A stretch of DNA of 64,000 bases from Pseudomonas nunensis (GTDB taxonomy: Bacteria > Pseudomonadota > Gammaproteobacteria > Pseudomonadales > Pseudomonadaceae). Positions 1 through 12,500 of this stretch are shown here, piece by piece (within the stretch, counting starts at the first letter, position 1; each line of letters starts with the position of its first letter). The position numbers were made by a program, and so were the translations under genes. The stretch covers positions 5,458,501 through 5,522,500 of the forward strand of contig NZ_CP101125.1 in assembly GCF_024296925.1 (NCBI RefSeq). The letters are read 5' to 3'. The notes beneath the pieces are model-generated. The model was not told the origin of the DNA. It searched no databases and worked only from the letters and a program-made list of their open reading frames with translations.

Positions 1-1440
1 GTCGCGGATTACACCGGTTTCGCGGAAATGATGGACGGTCGGGTCAAGACCCTGCACCCGAAAATCCACGGAGGGATCCTCGGTCGTCGCGGTATCGACG
101 ACGCGATCATGAACGAGCACGGCATCAAGCCGATCGACCTGGTTGCGGTCAACCTGTACCCGTTCGAAGCCACCATCAACAAGCCAGGCTGCGACCTGCC
201 GACCGCCATCGAGAACATCGACATCGGCGGCCCGACCATGGTCCGCTCGGCGGCCAAAAACCATAAAGACGTGGCCATCGTGGTGAATGCCAGCGACTAC
301 GCCAATGTCCTGGAAAGCCTCAAGGCCGGCGGCCTGACCTACGCTCAGCGTTTCGACCTGATGCTCAAGGCCTTCGAACACACCGCTGCCTACGACGGCA
401 TGATCGCCAACTACATGGGCACCGTGAACCAGGCCGCTGAAACCCTCAGCACCGAAGGTCGCAGCGAGTTTCCGCGCACCTTCAACAGCCAGTTCGTCAA
501 GGCTCAGGAAATGCGCTACGGCGAGAACCCGCACCAGAGCGCGGCGTTCTACGTGGAAGCCAAGCCGGCCGAAGTCGGTATCGCCACCGCGACCCAACTG
601 CAAGGCAAAGAGCTGTCGTACAACAACGTGGCCGACACCGATGCTGCGCTGGAATGTGTGAAGAGCTTCGTCAAGCCAGCCTGCGTGATCGTCAAGCACG
701 CCAACCCGTGCGGCGTTGCCGTCAGCCCGGACGCCGAAGGCGGCATCCGCCAGGCTTACGAACTGGCTTACGCCACCGACACCGAATCCGCATTCGGCGG
801 CATCATCGCCTTCAACCGTGAACTGGATGCCGAGACCGCCAAGGCGATCGTCGAGCGTCAGTTCGTCGAAGTGATCATCGCCCCGTCCGTCAGCGAAGAA
901 GCCCGCGCGATCGTTGCCGCCAAAGCCAACGTGCGTCTGCTGACCTGCGGCGAGTGGTCGGCTGACCGCGCCGCTGCCTGGGACTACAAACGCGTCAACG
1001 GCGGTTTGCTGGTACAGAGCCGCGACATCGGCATGATCGGCAGCGAAGACCTGAAAGTCGTGACCAAGCGTGCCCCGACCGAACAGGAAATCAACGACCT
1101 GATCTTCGCCTGGAAAGTCGCCAAGTACGTCAAATCCAACGCCATCGTCTACGCCAAGAACCGCCAGACCATCGGTGTCGGCGCCGGCCAGATGAGCCGC
1201 GTGAACTCCGCCCGCATCGCCGCGATCAAGGCTGAACACGCCGGTTTGCAGGTGGCAGGCTCGGTGATGGCTTCCGACGCGTTCTTCCCGTTCCGCGACG
1301 GCCTGGACAACGCAGCCAAGGTTGGCATCACCGCAGTGATCCAGCCAGGCGGCTCGATGCGTGATGCAGAAGTGATTGCCGCAGCTGATGAAGCCGGCAT
1401 CGCCATGGTGTTCACCGGCATGCGCCACTTCCGTCACTGA
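1..1440 (+). CDS. purH: PurH, bifunctional AICAR transformylase/IMP cyclohydrolase (5' partial)
   Basis: This enzyme carries out the last two steps of de novo IMP synthesis in the cytoplasm: formylation of AICAR with 10-formyl-THF, then ring closure to IMP. The frame is open from the first base, and its first visible residues ([20 protein letters not shown]) belong to the MGS-like IMP cyclohydrolase domain. The AICAR transformylase domain follows, including [11 protein letters not shown] and the C-terminal [20 protein letters not shown]. 479 residues are visible; the family is usually about 535, so some 55 N-terminal residues lie outside the window. purD follows after a 149-bp gap that holds a palindromic repeat. 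Identification is secure. Confidence 0.97.
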   Translation, partial: VADYTGFAEMMDGRVKTLHPKIHGGILGRRGIDDAIMNEHGIKPIDLVAVNLYPFEATINKPGCDLPTAIENIDIGGPTMVRSAAKNHKDVAIVVNASDYANVLESLKAGGLTYAQRFDLMLKAFEHTAAYDGMIANYMGTVNQAAETLSTEGRSEFPRTFNSQFVKAQEMRYGENPHQSAAFYVEAKPAEVGIATATQLQGKELSYNNVADTDAALECVKSFVKPACVIVKHANPCGVAVSPDAEGGIRQAYELAYATDTESAFGGIIAFNRELDAETAKAIVERQFVEVIIAPSVSEEARAIVAAKANVRLLTCGEWSADRAAAWDYKRVNGGLLVQSRDIGMIGSEDLKVVTKRAPTEQEINDLIFAWKVAKYVKSNAIVYAKNRQTIGVGAGQMSRVNSARIAAIKAEHAGLQVAGSVMASDAFFPFRDGLDNAAKVGITAVIQPGGSMRDAEVIAAADEAGIAMVFTGMRHFRH

Positions 1441-1454
1441 TACACCGCTCCCCC

Positions 1455-1546
1455 TGTAGGAGCTGCCGCAGGCTGCGATCTTTTGATCTTGATTCTAAAA
1501 AACAAAATCAAAAGATCGCAGCCTCGTTTCACTCGACAGCTCCTAC
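1455..1546. repeat. Intergenic palindromic repeat, GGCTGCGATCTTTTGAT class
   Basis: Two inverted arms share GGCTGCGATCTTTTGAT and its complement around an AT-rich centre, with TGTAGGAGCT and AGCTCCTAC at the tips. The left arm (GCCGCAGGCTGC) differs from the right (GCAGCCTCGTTTCACTCGAC), so only the inner part pairs fully. The same class recurs near 33.0, 39.9 and 41.8 kb. It could form a long RNA hairpin between purH and purD. Confidence 0.85.
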
Positions 1547-1589
1547 GCGGGTTTGCAGCGCCACCCACAGTTTTTTGAGGTTTTTTGAA

Positions 1590-2885
1590 ATGAATGTTTT
1601 GATCATTGGCAGCGGTGGCCGTGAACACGCCCTGGCCTGGAAAGTGGCTCAGGATCCGCGCGTGCAGAAGGTTTTCGTTGCTCCGGGCAACGCCGGCACC
1701 GCCATTGAAGCCAAGTGCGAGAACGTCGCCATCGACGTGCTGGCCCTTGAGCAACTGGCTGATTTCGCCGAGAAGAACGTTTCCCTGACCATCGTCGGTC
1801 CGGAAGTCCCACTGGTTGCCGGCGTTGTTGATCTGTTCCGCGCCCGTGGCCTGGATTGCTTCGGTCCGACCGCAGGCGCTGCCCAGCTGGAAGGTTCGAA
1901 AGCGTTCACCAAGGACTTCCTGGCACGCCACAAGATCCCGACCGCCGACTACCAGAACTTCACCGAGATCGAGCCGGCCCTGGCCTACCTGCGCGAAAAA
2001 GGCGCACCGATCGTGATCAAGGCCGACGGTCTGGCCGCCGGTAAAGGCGTTATCGTCGCCATGACCCTGGCTGAAGCCGAAGACGCCGTGCGCGACATGC
2101 TCGCCGGCAACGCTTTCGGCGACGCCGGTTCCCGCGTGGTGATAGAAGAATTCCTCGACGGCGAAGAAGCCAGCTTCATCGTGATGGTCGACGGCAAGAA
2201 CGTACTGCCGATGGCCACCAGCCAGGACCACAAACGTGTTGGCGATGGCGACACCGGCCCGAACACCGGCGGCATGGGTGCCTACTCCCCTGCCCCAGTC
2301 GTGACCGCTGAAGTCCACAAGCGCGTCATGGACCTGGTGATCTGGCCGACCGTGCGCGGCATGGCCGATGAAGGCAACGTCTACACCGGCTTCCTCTATG
2401 CTGGCCTGATGATCGACAAAGCCGGTAACCCAAAAGTTATCGAGTTCAACTGCCGTTTCGGCGACCCTGAAACCCAACCGGTGATGCTGCGTTTGCAGTC
2501 GAGCCTGGTGTTGCTGGTTGAAGCGGCCCTGGCGCAAGCCCTGGACAAAGTTGAAGCGCAATGGGATCCACGTCCGAGCGTCGGCATCGTGCTCGCCGCT
2601 GGCGGCTATCCTGGCGACTACGCTAAAGGCGTGGCGATCAACGGTCTGGACGCAGCCGCGGCACTGGAAGGCAAAGTCTTCCACGCCGGCACTGCGCTCA
2701 AGGACGGTCAGGTTGTAACAGCCGGTGGTCGGGTGCTTTGCGCCACGGCCATGGGCGCCAGCGTTGATGCGGCACAGCAGCAGGCTTACAAGCTGGCGGC
2801 CAAGATCGACTGGGAAGGCAGCTTCTATCGCAAGGACATTGGCTACCGCGCCATTGCCCGCGAGCGTGGCGAAAATCAGGAATAA
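1590..2885 (+). CDS. purD: PurD, phosphoribosylamine--glycine ligase
   Basis: PurD joins glycine to 5-phosphoribosylamine with ATP, giving GAR, the second step of purine synthesis. The 431-residue protein starts MNVLIIGSGGREHALAWK, the family's N-terminal nucleotide-binding motif, and continues with an ATP-grasp region (IVIKADGLAAGKGVIVA near residues 145-160; VIEFNCRFGDPETQP near 285-300). The ATG at 1590 is chosen over an upstream in-frame TTG at 1575 because GAGG lies 9 bases before it and the family N-terminus begins here. It lies in the usual pseudomonad order purH-purD-retS. Length and motifs are normal. Confidence 0.97.
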   Translation: MNVLIIGSGGREHALAWKVAQDPRVQKVFVAPGNAGTAIEAKCENVAIDVLALEQLADFAEKNVSLTIVGPEVPLVAGVVDLFRARGLDCFGPTAGAAQLEGSKAFTKDFLARHKIPTADYQNFTEIEPALAYLREKGAPIVIKADGLAAGKGVIVAMTLAEAEDAVRDMLAGNAFGDAGSRVVIEEFLDGEEASFIVMVDGKNVLPMATSQDHKRVGDGDTGPNTGGMGAYSPAPVVTAEVHKRVMDLVIWPTVRGMADEGNVYTGFLYAGLMIDKAGNPKVIEFNCRFGDPETQPVMLRLQSSLVLLVEAALAQALDKVEAQWDPRPSVGIVLAAGGYPGDYAKGVAINGLDAAAALEGKVFHAGTALKDGQVVTAGGRVLCATAMGASVDAAQQQAYKLAAKIDWEGSFYRKDIGYRAIARERGENQE

Positions 2886-2984
2886 GGCATCCTTTCGGCC
2901 AGGCAAGGGCTTGATGCCCTTGCCGGACTATTCCGGCGCCGCGCATAGTTATATTCTGGCATCAACCTACGAAGGGATTTCGCC

Positions 2985-5762
2985 GTGCGCTGGCTCAGGA
3001 TTGCCATAGGACTTACCGTCACTCTGTTGACCTTGCTCTGCATGCTCCCGGCCCAGGCCGCGCAAGGCAGTGGCTGGTCGGTATTGCTCGACGAACAGGG
3101 CGACCTGGCGTTGAGCGATATCCGCTCCGCACGCTTCATCAATCAATTCAGCCCCATCGAACTCGACCGCCTCACCGCAGCCGAGCCCGACGGTGCGTTA
3201 TGGCTGCGTTTCAAGCTGGCACCCGGCAAACACGAACAATTGCTGCGGGTGTTCGCCCCCGACCTGTCGCACCTCAACCTGTATGTGCTGGACGGCGACA
3301 CGCTGGTCGAGCAACTGAACACCGGCACCCAACAACCTCAAGTTGATCGGCCATTGCCCAGCAGCGACTTCATGTTGCCGCTGCCCCAAAGCGACAAAAC
3401 CCTCGATGTCTACGTCCGGCTGGTTTCCGAGCACCAGTTGCGGCCGTATATCACCCTGCAATCAGCAGTGATGACTGCGGCCAACCAGAACCTCACGCTG
3501 ATCTACGGCCTGCTGTTCGGCTGTCTCGCCATGCTGATCCTGCACAACATCGTGCGTTACGCCTATACGCGCTCGCGCAGCAGCCTGTGGCTCGCCGCGT
3601 GCGAACTCCTGCTGATGCTCAGCCTGATCCTGCTGTTGAACCTGGCCGGGCCGTGGCTGCCGAACTGGCATGCGATCCAGACGCCGGGCGCCTATCTCGC
3701 CCTGTTGCTGACCGCGCCGTGCGGCCTGATGTTCGCCTATCGTTTCTTTGCGCCGCTCGGCGCGCATCCGCTGAACAAACTGCTGATCGGGGACATTCTG
3801 TTCACCGTAGTCGCCGGCCTGCTGCTGTTGTTCGTCAACACCCTGCCGCTGAACATCATCACTTACGCTCTGGTCGCACTGGCGGGCCTGAGCATGTTGT
3901 TCGTCAGCGCCTTTCACTGGCAAAAAGGCTATCGCCCGGCCCGATTGTTCGTGGCGGCAATGGTGGTGTTCAACATCGGCGCGCTGATCATATTGCCTGC
4001 GCTGCTGGGGTTGACCCTTGTGGCGCCGCAAGGCCTGATCATTACGCTGTTGGCCTTCATCTGCATCAGTGGCTTGTTGATGAGCATCGCCTTGGGCGAA
4101 CGTCAGCGCAGCATCACCGAAGACCGTTTCAGCGTCAGCCGCGACCTGGCCGCGAGCAATGCCGAGATCAACGCCAAGGCCGAATTCCTGGCCAAGATCA
4201 GCCACGAAATCCGCACGCCGATGAATGGCGTATTGGGCATGACTGAACTGCTGCTGGGCACGCCGCTGTCAGTCAAGCAACGCGACTACGTGCAAACCAT
4301 CCACAGCGCCGGCAACGAATTGCTGACCCTGATCAACGAGATTCTCGACATCTCCAAGCTCGAGTCCGGGCAGATCGAACTGGACGACGTGCAGTTCGAC
4401 CTCAATGCCCTGATCGAAGATTGCCTGAGTATCTTCCGCGCCAAGGCCGAGCAGCAGAACGTCGAACTGATCAGTTTTATCCAGCCGCAAGTGCCGCGCG
4501 TGATCAGCGGTGATCCGACCCGTCTGCGCCAGACCCTGCTGAGCCTGCTGGAAAATGCCCTGAAGAAAACCGACGAGGGCGAGATCCTGATCGTCGTCGC
4601 CCTAGACGACCGCAGTGCCAAACCGCGCCTGCGCATCGCCGTGCAGGACAGCGGCGTGCCGATGGAAGCCGAGGAGCGCGATGCGCTGATGCACGCCGAA
4701 CTGCACAGCAAGCATTTCCTCTCGGCGACTCGCCTGGGTGGCAACCTGGGGCTGGTGATCGCCCGGCAACTGATTCGCCTGATGCAAGGGGAATTCGGGA
4801 TCAAGAGCGGCACCAACCAGGGCAGCACTCTGTGGCTGACCTTGCCACTGGACCCGGACCGCCTCGAACACCCGACTTCCGATCTCGACAGCCCGTTGCA
4901 AGGCGCTCGCGTGCTGGTGGTGGACGACAACGACACTTGCCGCAAAGTGCTGGTGCAACAGTGCAGCGCCTGGGGCCTGAACGTCAGCGCCGTACCGTCC
5001 GGCAAGGAAGCCCTGGCCCTGCTGCGCACCAAGGCGCATCTACGCGATTACTTCGACGTGGTCCTGCTGGACCAGAACATGCCCGGCATGACCGGCATGC
5101 AACTGGCGGCCAAGATCAAGGAAGACCCGAGCCTCAATCACGACATCCTGCTGATCATGCTCACGGGCATCAGCAATGCGCCGAGCAAGATCATTGCCCG
5201 CAACTCGGGGATCAAGCGCATCCTCGCCAAACCGGTGGCCGGCTACACCCTCAAGACCACCCTGGCGGACGAACTGAACCAGCGCAACAAAGGCCTGGCC
5301 GTGTCGCATCACCTGCCGGTCGGCCCCACCCTGCCGGTCAAGGTGCCGAGCGATTTCCGCATCCTGGTGGCCGAAGACAACAGCATCTCGACCAAAGTCA
5401 TTCGCGGCATGCTGGGCAAGCTCAACCTGCAACCGGACACCGCCAGCAATGGCGAAGAAGCGTTGCAGGCGATGAAAGCCCAGCGCTATGACCTGGTGCT
5501 GATGGACTGCGAAATGCCGATCCTCGACGGTTTCTCCGCGACCCAGCAATTGCGCGCGTGGGAAGTCGGCAACCAGCGGATTCGTACGCCGGTGGTGGCA
5601 TTGACCGCACACATCCTCGCCGAGCATAAAGAGCGCGCACGCCAGGCCGGCATGGACGGGCACATGGCCAAACCGGTCGAGTTGTCGCAGTTGCGCGAAC
5701 TGATCGAACACTGGGTTGCCCAGCGTGATCAACAGAACCGAGCGGCGGCGCAAACGTCCTGA
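2985..5762 (+). CDS. retS: RetS, hybrid sensor histidine kinase/response regulator
   Basis: In P. aeruginosa RetS is an inner-membrane sensor that binds and inhibits GacS, lowering RsmY/RsmZ and so favouring the planktonic, acute mode over biofilm. The 925-residue product has a signal peptide (residues 1-25), a periplasmic 7TMR-DISMED2-like domain (about 30-165), a seven-helix 7TMR-DISM membrane block (about 170-380), a HisKA domain with His407 in [11 protein letters not shown], an ATPase domain, and two receiver domains with Asp696 ([10 protein letters not shown]) and Asp841 (LVLMDCEMP). The ATPase G2 box reads GGNLGLVIA rather than the usual GGTGLGLAI. The start is GTG, with AAGGG upstream. 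Position directly after purD matches retS in P. aeruginosa, which supports the name. Some signalling details may differ in this species. Confidence 0.92.
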   Translation: MRWLRIAIGLTVTLLTLLCMLPAQAAQGSGWSVLLDEQGDLALSDIRSARFINQFSPIELDRLTAAEPDGALWLRFKLAPGKHEQLLRVFAPDLSHLNLYVLDGDTLVEQLNTGTQQPQVDRPLPSSDFMLPLPQSDKTLDVYVRLVSEHQLRPYITLQSAVMTAANQNLTLIYGLLFGCLAMLILHNIVRYAYTRSRSSLWLAACELLLMLSLILLLNLAGPWLPNWHAIQTPGAYLALLLTAPCGLMFAYRFFAPLGAHPLNKLLIGDILFTVVAGLLLLFVNTLPLNIITYALVALAGLSMLFVSAFHWQKGYRPARLFVAAMVVFNIGALIILPALLGLTLVAPQGLIITLLAFICISGLLMSIALGERQRSITEDRFSVSRDLAASNAEINAKAEFLAKISHEIRTPMNGVLGMTELLLGTPLSVKQRDYVQTIHSAGNELLTLINEILDISKLESGQIELDDVQFDLNALIEDCLSIFRAKAEQQNVELISFIQPQVPRVISGDPTRLRQTLLSLLENALKKTDEGEILIVVALDDRSAKPRLRIAVQDSGVPMEAEERDALMHAELHSKHFLSATRLGGNLGLVIARQLIRLMQGEFGIKSGTNQGSTLWLTLPLDPDRLEHPTSDLDSPLQGARVLVVDDNDTCRKVLVQQCSAWGLNVSAVPSGKEALALLRTKAHLRDYFDVVLLDQNMPGMTGMQLAAKIKEDPSLNHDILLIMLTGISNAPSKIIARNSGIKRILAKPVAGYTLKTTLADELNQRNKGLAVSHHLPVGPTLPVKVPSDFRILVAEDNSISTKVIRGMLGKLNLQPDTASNGEEALQAMKAQRYDLVLMDCEMPILDGFSATQQLRAWEVGNQRIRTPVVALTAHILAEHKERARQAGMDGHMAKPVELSQLRELIEHWVAQRDQQNRAAAQTS

Positions 5763-5827
5763 GCCGACAGACGCAGTAGCGCCTGATAGACTCCCCCTCG
5801 ACTTCCCCCGCCAGTGAGCTAGCACCC

Positions 5828-6424
5828 ATGCTCCACGTGTTGTTCAGCGTTTACCTGAAGATGCTGGTGCTCTACAGCCCGTTCTTCGTTTTGTCCTGTT
5901 TCATCAGCCTGACCCGCGGTTATTCGCGCAAGGAACAACGCCGCCTTGCCTGGAAAGTGGCGGTCGCGACACTGGTATCCAGTGTCTTGCTGTACCTGTT
6001 CGGGCGAGTGATTTTCAGCGTGTTCGGGATCACCGTGGACGCGTTCCGCATCGGTGCCGGCAGCGTGTTGTTCATCTCGGCGCTAGGCATGGCCCAGGGC
6101 AAATCGGCGGTGCAGACCGACAACGTGCAGCAGGACGTCACCATCGTGCCGCTGACCATTCCCCTGACGGTTGGCCCCGGCACCATCGGTGCGCTGCTGG
6201 TGATGGGTGTGAGCCAGCCGCACTGGGATGACAAGCTCACGGCGATTCTCAGTATTGCCCTGGCCAGTTTTACGGTGGGGGTAGTGCTGTATTTATCGAA
6301 CCGGATCGAGCGGATTCTCGGCGACCAGGGTTTGCAGATTGTCAGCCGGTTGATGGGGCTGTTCGTCTGCGCACTCGCGGCGCAGATTATCTTTACCGGG
6401 GTGAAGGGCTATCTGGTGCCCTGA
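5828..6424 (+). CDS. MarC/YchE family integral membrane protein
   Basis: This is a 198-residue inner-membrane protein with about six hydrophobic helices. The family signature VPLTIPLTVGPGTIG lies near residues 102-117, and the N-terminal half contains FFVLSCFISLTRGYS. MarC-family proteins are often annotated as NAAT transporters, but their substrate and role are poorly established. The gene follows retS by 65 bp and ends at a bidirectional terminator shared with the converging toxin gene. The family is certain; the function is not known. Confidence 0.9.
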   Translation: MLHVLFSVYLKMLVLYSPFFVLSCFISLTRGYSRKEQRRLAWKVAVATLVSSVLLYLFGRVIFSVFGITVDAFRIGAGSVLFISALGMAQGKSAVQTDNVQQDVTIVPLTIPLTVGPGTIGALLVMGVSQPHWDDKLTAILSIALASFTVGVVLYLSNRIERILGDQGLQIVSRLMGLFVCALAAQIIFTGVKGYLVP

Positions 6425-6435
6425 CACCGGAAAAC

Positions 6436-6469
6436 ACAGGGCCGCCGGTTGAAAAACCCGCGGCCCTGT
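6436..6469. terminator. Bidirectional intrinsic terminator between the marC-family gene and the toxin gene
   Basis: A perfect 10-bp stem, ACAGGGCCGC with GCGGCCCTGT, encloses a 14-base loop. It lies between two convergent stop codons, so it can serve both strands. The T-run on the plus side (TGTTT) is short; A-rich sequence on the other side serves the minus strand. Confidence 0.75.
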
Positions 6470-6512
6470 TGTTTCTGGCGCTTGAGGTAGCGCCGACTGT
6501 TGCTCGCCGCAA

Positions 6513-9500
6513 TCAGCTCATGACAGGTTCATCCTGCGCAATGTCCTTGAACAGCACACTCCCCGCCGCCCCCGGTTTCGCCACCAGCGCATTGACCAGA
6601 TCCGACACCGCCGTCGAACGATAACCGTCGATGGCAACGACCGCATGACCACGCAGCGTGACGTCCTTCGCATAGGCTTCACGCCAGATCAGGCTATGGC
6701 ACGTGACAGGATCGAGCATCACCAGGTGTTCATCTACCAGGCTGACGATCAATTGCTCCGGCGAGTCCAGCGTCCAGTCCAGCCTGACCAGTGGCGCCGG
6801 TTTGCCCAAGGGCGGTCGGCAATCGACGATTACCGATTCCAGCCGACGCCAGGCCGCCAGTGACAATTGGCACTTGGCGCCGGCATGGCCCAGACGCAGG
6901 ATCAAGGTACTGACATCGTCGGGAATCAATGGCAGCACATCATCGAGTCTCTGGTTGCTTTCGACCGTCAGCGTGTCTACATCGCGTTGCACGTAGGCCA
7001 GTGGCCCCACCGTTTCAGCGAGCGGATAGCGGCGCAAAAAGCCGTCGGCCGCATCGAACAACAAGACGTTGGTATGTCGCTGAGTGCCCAATGCAACGGA
7101 TGACTCGGGGCGCGGCACTTTGGCCGCCTCGATCAAACGCCCGCTACTGCTGACAAACCACTGTTGGCGCACAGGATGAGCCACGTTGAGCAACGGGGCG
7201 CAACGCTGCGTGCTGCTCACCAGCGCCTTGAGATGTTCGACCAAGGCATCGGCGTGTTCGTGCACCCACTGGCTGTCGACGCCAGTGATCAACGCCGTTT
7301 CCTGATGGTTCAGTTCCATTTGAATGCCTTCCACGGTCGTGGCCAACAGGCCGGCACCACGGCGCGACACTTCACTGAATGCCCACGGACTCCACAGCCG
7401 TTGTGGTGCTGGCAGTGCATCAGCGACTAATAATCGAGTACTGTCGCCAAAGGCTTTCGGCAGTTGTTCGTCGTCGATAAACGCTTGGCGACAAATCTCT
7501 CCACTCGCGACGTCGAACAACCAGGCCGCCGTGTTATCCGGAATTGCACCGAGCAATCGCACTTCCTTGCCGTGCCCCGGATTGGCCAACAACAGGCGAC
7601 CTTCGAGGTACCAGGCGCACAAGCGCGCATCACCGCGAGCATTGTTCAAACCGATGAGAGCCAGCGTAGTGAAAGGCACCTCGGCCACCACCGCAGGCAA
7701 CTGCGACCACCATTGCGGTCGATCCTTGAACCAGACCTCCGTTACTCCTCCCAGCTGCAACTCGCCCAGCGGCGATATCTGATAAAACAACCCCTCGTCG
7801 GTCAGAGCCAGACAACCTTCTTGTGCCACCACGACGCTCTTGAGTCCCTTGAGCGTCTTCCACTCGACTGACAGCTTGACCTGTGCATCGACGATGGAAC
7901 GGCGCTGCACGCACAGGCGCGAGCTGCCACGTTTGTACACAACAAACACATCTCCCTCCTTACCAGCCGGCGCCAGCAGGCTGGATTGGTTCTGCTCCTT
8001 GTCCGAATCCTTCCAGCCACGAAGGTGATGTCGCGCAGGCAGCGGCCGAATAATCAAGCCATCGCTACTGCGCACCCAACTCATATCAGAGCGGCCGTCC
8101 TCCGGCTTCCATTGAATCGAAACGAAAGCTCCCAATTGCCAGACCAACGTTTTAAAGCGCTGCTTCGAGGGCACGACGGGCCACGCGGTGTAATCTCCCA
8201 ACAGCGGCTTCCAGTCAGACAGTGTCGGCGCCTGTCCGAGCACGTCTTCCAGTGTGGTTTCCAGACCGCGAGTCAGCGTATTGAGGAACACGCCGTCATC
8301 AGTGAGCAAATATTCCAGGACGTAGCTTTGATTGCCATCGATCAGTTCCTGGACAACCTTGACCCCGCCCGGCACCGCCGAACATTGTGTGACGGCGAAC
8401 TCGCCACGCTTGAGCATCAACCGATAGCGGTGAGTGATCAGGCCACTGACCACATCGGTCCTGATCACCTCGGCACTTTGCGGGTGATAGAAATACGCAG
8501 AGCCCTCCACCACCGCGCCCAACAGCGGATCCTCGGGCACAATGACGTCGTCGTCCTGGATGTACAGGAAACGGTCCTCGGCCGAATCGTAGTAGGCGGT
8601 GGTGTGGCGTTCTTCCTTGGCGTCATCGAACGGGATAAGGAAATTGTGTACCGGCGTGTACGGCTGCTCCAGTCGATGCTCCCGGGCCAATGCCTTGAAG
8701 TGCGATTGCAATGTCTGGGTATCAGTACCCGGCAGTGCATCCACTTCCAGCGGGATCAACACTTGTTGACGATGGTCGACCAGAAAACGGTTGTTACCGG
8801 CCAAATGCAACGTGATATCGAACACCGCTTCGCCGCGATAGGTGATGTTGACCCCACCGACTCTCAAGGCCCCGCCATTCAGAAACTGTACGTCGCTCTC
8901 CTGCGCCCAGGTTGCCAGCAGCGTCCACTGCTGTGCCTTCAGGTTCGACGACGTGAGTCGAACATCCACGCCCTGGTTAAGCATCAGCGTGCAAGGCGCA
9001 TCGCTGGCTTCGATCTCATAAGCGATCCGGCCATGCCAGCTTTTGAGCAGCGTCGGCACCACCAGCGTGCGCGGCACATCGTCAAGCCGGACATGGATCA
9101 CCGATGTGGTGTGAGGCCGGTAGTACGGGTAAATATTCTGCAGAATGTATTCGCCCGGGAACGAATAGAACGTGAACAGAAACTGCCACTGCCCATCCGG
9201 CTTCTTTGTCTCCAGACGGCGAGCGACATCGAAACCCTGGTCATGCCGCCAGGAAGAGAACGGCAGTGTGTGGTAGTCATAGCCGTAATGTGTTCGAGGT
9301 GTGCACGGCAGGATAATCACCTCGCCAACCGCCGGGCGGAATGTGCCCGAGCCGGGCAGCTCGAGGCTTTGACGCAGGTTGATCGCGCGGTCGTAATCCA
9401 CATCGTAATCCGGAACGCCGAAATGATCGCGCAACGGGAACAGGCGCTGACTGTCGTAAGTCACCACGCCGCTGCGCAGGTCCAGGCTCTGGACCACCAG

Positions 9501-12500
9501 TTTTGGGTGCGCCTGCCAGGCGTTCTGCTGCGGGCTCCAACTGAAGGGAGCACCGCGATACGCCTGATCCAGCTCATGAAAAAACAGCCCGACCTGCTTG
9601 GACCGTTCGGCCACCATGGCAAAGCCCTGGGCCAATGCGCCGACACCGACAGCGAGCCCGCCGACGATTACCGACGCCCCACCGAAAAACGCCGCCACCG
9701 TGGCAGCCGACGCCAGACCGGCGCCCATGCCCGCAGCGCCGAGCACCAGACTGGCCCAGTCGAAGGCCAATTGGGTACCAAACCGGGCGACATCCACTTC
9801 GTTGTCTGCCTGGCTCAACTGGTAAACATCGAACCCCACGTTAACCATGCCCAACACCGTGCCGACGCCTTCACCGGCCACATGCCCGAGCGCTTCGCCG
9901 GCCACCGTGGAACTGGTCTGCGCGATCAAGCGCTCCTGGGCCAAGCCCTGACGCACCAGACTGACAACGCCCACCATATCGATCACCAGACCATGGACGA
10001 TCTGCGCGTAGTTCACATAAGCGTGCAGACGCACCGCCAACGTCAGGCTTCGATCATCTCCTTCGCGGCCACGTAACGCATTCATCAACGCCTGGATCGC
10101 AAACCCGGCGTTGAGGGTGTGGACCGCGCCAACGCTGGTCGGATCGAGCGCATTGACCCGGCGCGCGGTCAGTTTTTCGAAGAGTTCGGTGAGGTGATTC
10201 TTGATGCGCAGGAAGCGCTGATCGTCGGTGACAACGCGCACCAGTTGCTCGGGGATACCGGGCTTTTCGGGTTTGATCAGGCTCAGTTGATAGTCGCCCC
10301 GGGGAGTGATTTCCAGGGTTTCAAACAATGGGATAAAGTCGGCAGTCAGCTGGTTTTTGGCTTGCAAATCATGGCTGGCCTGCGTGATTTGTTGGCCCCA
10401 CCAATGACTGTCCAGCTCCATCAGGCTTTTGCCCAGTCGCGAAGTGCTTACCAGCGACTGCCCCCGGACGCTGGTCAAGCGTTTTCGGCCACCGGCAGCA
10501 TCCAACTCTTTCAATGTGCCAGGTAACAGCACGTCTTCGACGCGCACTTCCGAGGACAGCTCCCATTGCGCAATCTGATCGCTTTGCACTTCGACCAGAT
10601 CAAACGTCAGTTGGCCGCGCTCGTGGTAGGCGCTGTAATAATCGGCCATGCCCATTTGCCCGAAAAAGTTCTGCAGGTCGCTGAGCATGCCCTCGGGGTG
10701 CGCAAAATCGAAAACGCCGAGGTTCGGATCGTAAAAGTGGTAAGTACTGCGATCGCCGACCCAGGTTTTGGCCACCAGCATGGCGTGGTTGTCGGAGTTG
10801 AGCATTAGCGTGCTGGTTGATGTCCGGGCCTTCAGCAAATCCACCACTTGCTGCAGGTTGACTCGCGGCGGAGTGCCAACCTCAGCCACCTCCGCACCGT
10901 GCAACGCGTCGATGGCGCGCACAAAGCTTTTCGAGCTGCTGTCCTCAGGCTCCACGACGCTCACGAAGAAACGCTCGCGCAGCATGGCGACCGCTTCGTC
11001 TCCTTTGGCGAGCGCCGCTGCCATGACGAGTACCAAGGGATAGCACCGCCGACCGATGGTGTCGCCGAAGCCATCGAACAACAGGTCCTGAGGGACAAAA
11101 CGGGCGTTCGCCTCGCGAAAACTGCCCTTCAGTTCACCGGAGCGTTCGGCAAGCCGTTCACGGAATTCGGATTTTGCCACTTGCTGGATTCGCGCCACTT
11201 GTTGGCCCCACTGACGCAGGCTCAAGGGTTTTTCCATGGCGTTTTTCTTTAACGGCAGAGCACTCTCGGCGTGGCCCATCGGAGCGTCGATCGGGCTGGA
11301 CAACCCCGCCATGAATTCAGTTGCCTTGTACTTGAACAGTTGCTCTTCAATGACCGCGTAACGTCCCGCGATGCCGTTATCATTGATCTTTCTGGCCAGG
11401 GTTTCGAGTTCACCCGCCACCGCTTCGAAGCTACGATTGTCGAGCGACTCGAGCCCCAGCAGGGGACCGAGAAACAGGCGTTGGGCGGCACTCAATTGCT
11501 CCGTCAGCAAGGAACCGCTGGCCAGGCGCTCAAGCACCTCGGTGATAGAAAGATCTCGGGTCCTGGCGTCACTGGTCACCGCCGGCGGGAATACCCTGAC
11601 ATCTTGAGCGATGATGGCCTGGCGATCGTCAAACCCCAGCGGCAACAACTTGTTGAACGTCACGCTGGCATCACTGCCCTGACTCATCGCCTTCACAAAC
11701 GGCTCGCCGAGGTGATCAAGCAAGCGCTGGAGAATACTGGTCGAGAGTACATGCCGACCTTCGATCAGCGGCCAGCCTGCGTCGAACTCGATGGTTTGGT
11801 GTTTGAGCAGTTCTGTCATGTTTCCTGCGAAACGAGCCTTGAACAGGCCGTTCTTCCACTTTTTCTGTTCGCTGGTACCCCACTCATCCCATAAGACGAT
11901 CGGCTCCTTCCAGCTGTGATCCTGTTCTTCTTCAGTGAAATAATTGAAGCCTTTCAACAGCGCCGCCTGTTGACGGAACTGTCTAGCGTCATCAGGGGTA
12001 AGGTTTGCCCTCTCATAAAGGCTCATGCCCGCAAACATGGCATCGGGGCCGGTAAGAAAAATCGTTCCATCAGCACCGGGTAAAACGCCATCCTCCATGT
12101 ACCGTCCAAGCGCAGCGGCGCGTTTGTCGCCCCTCCAGAACTCCTCAACGTCACTCAACAGCAGCGGATCTTCTTTGCTCTCGAAGAACTCAATAGCCCC
12201 GCCCATCCATCTCTCATCGTTAATGGAGACACCTTGAGCTTCCATCAGGGAGGCAAATTCATCCTTCGCCTCGTACATGAATCGCACACGGTCCATTACC
12301 GCTTGAACGACCCCAGATTGTGGATGAGCCATAAGAAATGAGTTGTTCAATGCGAGATTTTCGACAAAAGCCGTGCGCAACGCATCACCGGCGACAGACC
12401 AATTTCCAGGGCTGGCAAAGATATCCTTGATAGACGGCCGGCTATTGGCGAATTGCTCCAGCGCGGGCACCAACTCAGCGGGGATATATTGTGTGTAGCT

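Noticed and set aside
7986..10076. A 696-codon plus-strand open frame inside the toxin gene
   Set aside because: It is antisense to a gene with clear domain motifs, has Arg/His/Gln-rich composition typical of antisense frames in GC-rich DNA, and no ribosome binding site or recognisable motif.
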